A stretch of DNA of 64,000 bases from positions 930,001 through 994,000 of the forward strand of contig NZ_LN890655.1 in NCBI RefSeq assembly GCF_900066015.1. Direction: 5' to 3'. This document shows positions 59,626 through 64,000 of the stretch, one piece after another. The translations under genes and the position numbers were made by a program. The notes under the pieces are model-generated. The model made no database searches. It saw nothing but the letters and a program-made list of their open reading frames with translations, and was not told the DNA's origin. This DNA is from Candidatus Promineifilum breve (GTDB taxonomy: Bacteria; Chloroflexota; Anaerolineae; Promineifilales; Promineifilaceae). Each line of letters starts with the position of its first letter. The stretch's first letter is position 1.

Positions 59626-61044
59626 ATGAAACACACCGGGCCTGACTTGGGCCACATTCTGGAGGCGCTGACGGACTATCGGCCGACCCGCGAGGAACCG
59701 GCCGTTTCGTCTTTTGTCGTGGACAGCCGCGAGGCCGTCCCCGGCAGCGTCTTCATCGCCTTTCGCGGCGAGAACGTCGACGGCCATGACTACGTGGCCG
59801 ACGCCTTCGCCCGCGGGGCCATCGCCGCCCTTGTCCAGCAACCAGTGACCGGCGAGTGGGCGACGCTCGACACGCGCGGCGGCCAGACGGCCGCGCCGGA
59901 GCGCCTGCCGGTGTGCATCCTGGTCGATGACACCCTGCGCGCCCTGCAACAGATCAGCCGCGCCTGGCGCGCCCGCTTCGATGTGCGCCTGATCGGCATC
60001 ACCGGCAGCGTCGGCAAGACCTCCACCAAGGAGTTGACCGCCGCCGTGCTGTCGCAGCGTTACCAGACACTGAAGTCCGAGGGCAACCAGAATAACGAGA
60101 TCGGCGTGCCGCTGACGCTGCTGAATCTGCGGCCGGAGCACGAGCGGGCCGTGGTCGAGATGGGCATGTATGCCCAGGGCGAGATCGACCTGCTGTGCGA
60201 TCTGGCCCGGCCGGTCATCGGCGTCGTCACCATGATCGGCCCGGTGCATCTGGAGCGACTCGGCTCCATCGAGGCCATCGTCGCCGCCAAGCGCGAGCTA
60301 GTGGCCGCCCTGCCCGACGACGGCGCGGCCGTGCTCAATCTGGACGACCCGCGCGTCATGGACATGGCCGCCCACACCCGCGCCCGCGTCTTCACCTACG
60401 GGCTGGACAGCGCCGCCGACGTCTGGGCCGACCAGATCGAATCGATGGGGCTGGACGGCGTGCGCTTCACGCTGCACCACCGCGACGAGGCGCTGACCGT
60501 GCGCGTGCCGTTGCTGGGCCGCCACAGCGTCCATACCGCCCTGCGGGCCGCGGCCGTGGGCATCCTCGAAGGGCTGGGCTGGGATGAGATCGTCGCCGGG
60601 TTGGGTGGCCTGTCGTCGCAATTGCGGCTGGTGGTCATCCCCGGCCCGCGAGATTCGCTGCTCATCGACGACACCTATAACTCCAGCCCCGACTCGGCTC
60701 TGGCGGCGCTAAACCTGCTGGCCGATCTGGACGGGCGACGCATCGCCGTACTGGGCGACATGCTGGAACTGGGCGACGCCGAGTTCCAGGCCCATCGCCT
60801 GGTGGGCCGGCGGGCGGCCGAGGTAGCCGACGCGCTCATCACCGTCGGCCGGCGCGCCCAGACGATTGGCCGCGAGGCGCTGGGCGCGGGCCTGTCCAAC
60901 GCCCAGGTGCAGATGGTGGAAGACGCGCCGGCGTCGGTCGGCCTGTTGGAAGAACTCATCCGGCCAGGCGACGTGATCCTGATTAAAGGCTCGCTGGGGA
61001 TGCGCATGGATCGCATCGTGACCGAGCTGGGGAGGATCGCGTAA
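59626..61044 (+). CDS. murF: UDP-MurNAc-tripeptide--D-Ala-D-Ala ligase
   Basis: 472 aa Mur ligase that attaches D-Ala-D-Ala to UDP-MurNAc-tripeptide. ATP loop LIGITGSVGKTSTKE, NQNNEIGVPLTLL, VEMGMYAQGEI and the C-terminal DDTYNSSPDSALAALNLL agree with MurF rather than MurE (no DNPR-type diaminoacid motif). VDSREAVPGSVFIAFRGENVDGHDYVADA is the MurF N-terminal domain. The ATG at 59626, 7 nt after the ftsI stop, is chosen; GTG codons a few positions upstream overlap ftsI. Confidence 0.94.
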   Translation: MKHTGPDLGHILEALTDYRPTREEPAVSSFVVDSREAVPGSVFIAFRGENVDGHDYVADAFARGAIAALVQQPVTGEWATLDTRGGQTAAPERLPVCILVDDTLRALQQISRAWRARFDVRLIGITGSVGKTSTKELTAAVLSQRYQTLKSEGNQNNEIGVPLTLLNLRPEHERAVVEMGMYAQGEIDLLCDLARPVIGVVTMIGPVHLERLGSIEAIVAAKRELVAALPDDGAAVLNLDDPRVMDMAAHTRARVFTYGLDSAADVWADQIESMGLDGVRFTLHHRDEALTVRVPLLGRHSVHTALRAAAVGILEGLGWDEIVAGLGGLSSQLRLVVIPGPRDSLLIDDTYNSSPDSALAALNLLADLDGRRIAVLGDMLELGDAEFQAHRLVGRRAAEVADALITVGRRAQTIGREALGAGLSNAQVQMVEDAPASVGLLEELIRPGDVILIKGSLGMRMDRIVTELGRIA

Positions 61045-62030
61045 TGGGTCTGGCATTGACCATGGCCGGGGCCACCTTCCTGTTGTCGGTCATCTGGGGC
61101 GCGCCGCTCATCGAACTGATGCGCCGCCTCCGATTGGGCAAAAATATCCGCATCGATGGCCCGGCGACTCACGCCGTCAAGGTGGGCACGCCGGCCATGG
61201 GAGGTGTTTTAATCATCGGCTGGACGTTGTTGGTCAGCATCGTGGTGAATATTGTGCAGTTCGTGCAAGCGCTGGAAATTGCCGAAAGCGTGGTCATTCC
61301 CCTGGGGGTCATGGTAGCCTACTCTATCCTGGGCGGTATCGACGACTACCAGGGGATTCGCCTACGACCGGGCGAAGGCATGAAAGCGCGGGTCAAGATC
61401 TGGATACAACTCGCCATCGCGCTGGTCACCGCCGTCCTGTTGTACTGGGTGGTGAACGAACGGCACGGCTGGGTAGCCGTGCCGACGGTTCCCGTTCTGG
61501 TCGACATCGGCATCCTCTTCATCCCGGCGGCCGTCATTCTGATCACGGGGTCCGCCAACGCCGTGAATCTGACTGACGGTCTCGACGGGCTGGCCGGGCT
61601 GATCGCCGCCACCGCCTTCGTCGCCTATGGCATCATCGCCTTTCTACAGGATCAGCAGTTTCTGGTCGTCTTCAGCTTCATCACGATTGGGGCGACCTTC
61701 GGCTTCCTGTGGTACAACGCCAAACCGGCGCAGATGTTCATGGGCGACGTAGGCTCGCAGGCGCTGGGCGCGGCCCTGGGTGTGCTGGCCCTGATGACCA
61801 ACCAATGGTTGATCTTTCCCATCATTATCGCCATCCCGCTGGCGACGGAGCTATCGTCGACGCTGCAAGTGCTCTATTTCAAGGCCACCGGCGGCAAGCG
61901 GCTATTCAAGATGGCCCCGCTCCATCACCATTTCGAGTTGATCGGTTGGAGCGAGACCCAAATCGTCCAGCGCTGGTGGCTGATCGGTATGCTGGCGGCG
62001 ATGATTGGCATCGCTTTGGCATTAGTATGA
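61044..62030 (+). CDS. mraY: Phospho-N-acetylmuramoyl-pentapeptide transferase
   Basis: 328 aa polytopic enzyme making lipid I from UDP-MurNAc-pentapeptide and undecaprenyl phosphate. About ten membrane helices. Active-site motifs: GGIDDYQ (Asp pair), SANAVNLTDGLDGLA, FMGDVGSQALGA and the HHH triplet in APLHHHFELIGWSE. Its ATG overlaps the murF stop (TAATG). A repeat element follows its stop, which breaks the otherwise continuous gene overlaps of the cluster. Confidence 0.96.
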   Translation: MGLALTMAGATFLLSVIWGAPLIELMRRLRLGKNIRIDGPATHAVKVGTPAMGGVLIIGWTLLVSIVVNIVQFVQALEIAESVVIPLGVMVAYSILGGIDDYQGIRLRPGEGMKARVKIWIQLAIALVTAVLLYWVVNERHGWVAVPTVPVLVDIGILFIPAAVILITGSANAVNLTDGLDGLAGLIAATAFVAYGIIAFLQDQQFLVVFSFITIGATFGFLWYNAKPAQMFMGDVGSQALGAALGVLALMTNQWLIFPIIIAIPLATELSSTLQVLYFKATGGKRLFKMAPLHHHFELIGWSETQIVQRWWLIGMLAAMIGIALALV

Positions 62031-62044
62031 TGACGATGAAGAAT

Positions 62045-62176
62045 TCAACGCAAAGGCGCAAAGGCGTGAAGAGTGTAGCGAGTAGCGGGTGGCGGGTGGC
62101 GCGTGGCGCGTACCTGCAACCCGCCACTCGCTACCCGCCACCTGCAACCCTTTGCGCCTTTGCGCCTTCGCGTTAA
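62045..62176. repeat. Inverted-repeat element (family C ends) inserted between mraY and murD
   Basis: Left end AACGCAAAGGCGCAAAGGCG pairs with TTTGCGCCTTTGCGCCTTCG on the right. An inner pair GCGAGTAGCGGGTGGCGGGT / ACCCGCCACTCGCTACCCGC forms the stem core. The ends match the perfect hairpin at 37368-37433. murD begins at the very edge of the right arm. The element adds about 145 bases to a junction that is usually an overlap. Confidence 0.87.
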
Positions 62177-63568
62177 ATGATCTTTATGGACGCCCTACAC
62201 GGTAAACGACTCGTCATTCTCGGCATGGCCCGGCAGGGAACGGCCCTGGCGCGCTTTGCCGTGGGCGTGGGCGCGTTCGTCACCCTGTCGGACATGCGCC
62301 CGGCCGTCAAGCTGGCCGGCGCGCGCCAAGCCCTGGCCGATCTGCCGGCCGACCGCCTGCGCTTCGTCCTGGGCGAGCACCCGCTCAGCCTGCTGGACGC
62401 GTGTGACGTGCTGGCCCTCAGCGGCGGCGTGCCTTCCGATTCGCCGCTGGTCGCCGAAGCACGGCGGCGCGGCATCCCGCTGACCAACGATTCGCTGGAG
62501 TTCATGCGCCGCGCCCCCGCGCCGGTCATGGGCATCACCGGCTCGGCCGGCAAGACGACCACGACCGCCCTGGTGGGCCAGATGGGGCAGAAATCGGCCC
62601 GGCAAACGTGGATCGGCGGCAATATCGGCCGCCCGCCGCTGGAAGACCTGGCCCACATGTCGTCGAATGATTTGATCGTGGTCGAACTATCCAGCTTCCA
62701 ACTGGAGCTATGGGACGAATGCAGCCCGCCCATCGCCGCGGTGCTGAACCTGACGCCCAACCATCTGGATCGCCACCGGACGATGGCCGCCTATGCCGAG
62801 GCCAAGAGCCACATCCTGCGCCACCAGAAGCCCGGCGACGTGGCCGTGTTGCCCGCCGACGACCCCGGCGCGCTGGAAATGCGCGGCCTGGCGCGCGGCC
62901 GGCTGCGGCTGTTCAGCGCCCATGAGCCGGTCAGCGACGGCGCGTTTGTGCAAGATGGTCAGATTTGGCTGAGCGACGCCCGCGGCCAGACGGCGCTGTG
63001 CCCCGTGGCCGCCAGCCGGCTGCGCGGCCGGCACAATGTGCTCAACGTCCTGGCCGCCGTGACCCTGGCCGACGCGGCCGGCGTACCCCACGAGGCCATC
63101 GTCGAGGGCATCCGCCTGTTCGACGGCGTGCCCCACCGGCTGGAAACCGTGCGGCGCGTGGGCGGCGTGCAATACGTCAACGATTCCATCGCCACCGCGC
63201 CGGAGCGAGCGCTGGCCGCCCTGGCCGCCTTCGAGGAGCCGATCATCCTGCTGGCCGGCGGCCGCGACAAGGATATGGTCTGGGACGGCTGGGCGCGACA
63301 GGTGGCCCAACGCGTGAAGCACGTGGTGCTGTTCGGCGAATTAGGCCCGGCCTTGGGGCAACGGTTGGGCGACCGCGCGCCGACGACCACGGTTGAAACG
63401 CTGGCCGAGGCCGTGTCGGTGGCCCACGAGCAGGCCGGCACCGGCGATGTGGTGTTGCTGTCGCCCGGTGGCACGAGCTTTGATGGCTATTCCGATTTCG
63501 TCGAGCGCGGCGAACATTTTCGGCTCCTGGTACGCGAACTGGACGGGAGCGAGGAGGCAGATCGATGA
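62177..63568 (+). CDS. murD: UDP-N-acetylmuramoyl-L-alanine--D-glutamate ligase
   Basis: 463 aa Mur ligase adding D-Glu. N-terminal Rossmann-type domain (RLVILGMARQGTALARFA), ATP loop MGITGSAGKTTTTALVG, ELSSFQLELW, NLTPNHLDRH and the C-terminal NDSIATAPERALAALAAF with LLAGGRDKDMVWDGWA are MurD hallmarks. ATG at 62177 or, equally, 62186 (three codons on); neither has a Shine-Dalgarno, because the repeat element's right arm ends directly before them. The stop overlaps the ftsW start. Confidence 0.95.
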   Translation: MIFMDALHGKRLVILGMARQGTALARFAVGVGAFVTLSDMRPAVKLAGARQALADLPADRLRFVLGEHPLSLLDACDVLALSGGVPSDSPLVAEARRRGIPLTNDSLEFMRRAPAPVMGITGSAGKTTTTALVGQMGQKSARQTWIGGNIGRPPLEDLAHMSSNDLIVVELSSFQLELWDECSPPIAAVLNLTPNHLDRHRTMAAYAEAKSHILRHQKPGDVAVLPADDPGALEMRGLARGRLRLFSAHEPVSDGAFVQDGQIWLSDARGQTALCPVAASRLRGRHNVLNVLAAVTLADAAGVPHEAIVEGIRLFDGVPHRLETVRRVGGVQYVNDSIATAPERALAALAAFEEPIILLAGGRDKDMVWDGWARQVAQRVKHVVLFGELGPALGQRLGDRAPTTTVETLAEAVSVAHEQAGTGDVVLLSPGGTSFDGYSDFVERGEHFRLLVRELDGSEEADR

Positions 63569-64000
63569 CCACCCTTAACGTCGTCAAGCGGCGCACCACG
63601 TCCCTGCTGGCCGGGCGCAATAAATATGCCGTCGATTACTGGCTGCTGCTGGCCGCGGCCGCCCTGCTGGTGCTCGGCTTTCTGATGGTCTACAGCACCA
63701 CGTTCGATTTGGGCGACCGATTCCAGGGTAATCCGGTCTATTATCTGACGCGCCAGCTCGTGGCGATGGGCTTGGGCATCCTGTTCATCCTCGTCTTCAT
63801 GCAATTCGATTACCATATTCTGCGCTACCTCTCGGTGATTATCATCGTTACCGCCGTGGCGCTGCTCTTCTTTTTGCTCATCTTCGGCCAGGTGGACGAG
63901 TACGGCGCGGTGCGGACGCTGGCCGCCGGCTCCTATCAGCCGTCGGAACTGGCTAAGCTGGCGACGATCCTCTATATCGCCCACTGGCTGGACTCGAAAG
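63565..64000 (+). CDS. ftsW: FtsW/RodA-family cell-division protein, N-terminal part (cut by window edge)
   Basis: SEDS-family glycosyltransferase that polymerises lipid II at the septum with FtsI. 145 codons are visible without a stop. A basic cytosolic start (NVVKRRTTSLLAGRNKYAVDY) is followed by hydrophobic segments LLLAAAALLVLGFLMVYSTT, LVAMGLGILFILVFMQF and YLSVIIIVTAVALLFFLLIF. The SEDS signature is YQPSELAKLATILYIAHWL, which puts the motif before the catalytic loop. GAGGAG lies 9 nt before the ATG, which overlaps the murD stop (ATGA). The rest lies outside the window. Confidence 0.92.
   Translation, partial: MTTLNVVKRRTTSLLAGRNKYAVDYWLLLAAAALLVLGFLMVYSTTFDLGDRFQGNPVYYLTRQLVAMGLGILFILVFMQFDYHILRYLSVIIIVTAVALLFFLLIFGQVDEYGAVRTLAAGSYQPSELAKLATILYIAHWLDSK

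Overview
The window looks like a chromosomal segment of a GC-rich (about 65% by eye), free-living heterotrophic bacterium. I infer Chloroflexota, probably an Anaerolineae-type lineage. The inference rests on the gene repertoire (di-heme peroxidase lipoprotein, DHH-CBS-CCA fusion, G3P dehydrogenase paired with an AGPS-like oxidase, tandem PEP/pyruvate-binding proteins), on tail-anchored signalling proteins and on many intergenic inverted-repeat elements; no rRNA, tRNA or CRISPR is present to prove it. Gene density is high, and ATGA/TAATG start-stop overlaps are frequent.

Layout. 1-1632: N-terminal part of mutS (minus), running off the left edge. 1795-5934: minus-strand operon cytochrome P450 > SDR epimerase > dual-specificity phosphatase > threonine-synthase-like enzyme. 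6165-11069: acnA, a PQQ-propeller lipoprotein, a 61-aa acidic protein and radC (plus). A 135-bp unit present three times then straddles the junction with a convergent block. 11399-18248: minus-strand block starting with a FadR-type regulator (clear promoter and operator), then an AGPS-like FAD oxidase, glpD, pyrD, acylphosphatase and a FecR-like membrane protein. 18510-23142: a two-TM protein with carbohydrate-module-like and zinc-ribbon domains, an orphan DUF2344 protein, a LysM/M23 lipoprotein and a HIT protein. 23411-30813: two tandem paralogous PEP/pyruvate-binding proteins, then a convergent DHH-CBS-nucleotidyltransferase fusion. 31051-36905: a four-TM protein behind a promoter-palindrome, a lytic transglycosylase, and a GNAT > homocysteine methyltransferase > NUDIX > EamA operon. 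37199-37354: a 51-aa membrane peptide.

37445-48404 is a seven-gene minus-strand alpha-glucoside/sucrose/trehalose operon: LacI regulator > solute-binding lipoprotein with two in-frame copies of its binding domain > two AglF/AglG-like permeases > trehalose synthase > amylosucrase > ROK fructokinase. A consensus-like promoter and a perfect CG-centred palindrome precede lacI. 48666-51479 carries an acyl-CoA mutase large subunit whose active-site residues match isobutyryl-CoA mutase better than methylmalonyl-CoA mutase, and a di-heme cytochrome c peroxidase lipoprotein. 51835-55648: murJ, an FHA-TM protein, a YkvA-like protein and a membrane protein with two helical domains resembling effector-associated/death-like adaptors. 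56019-64000: the division and cell-wall cluster mraZ-rsmH-ftsL-ftsI-murF-mraY-murD-ftsW, preceded by three perfectly phased MraZ boxes. murE is missing from its usual place, and a hairpin element is inserted between mraY and murD.

Throughout, imperfect long inverted repeats of at least five sequence families sit between genes. Two 140-bp copies of one family share conserved ends and lie in opposite orientation, which suggests mobile miniature elements. Several genes have a -10 box only 6-10 nt before the start codon, suggesting leaderless transcripts.
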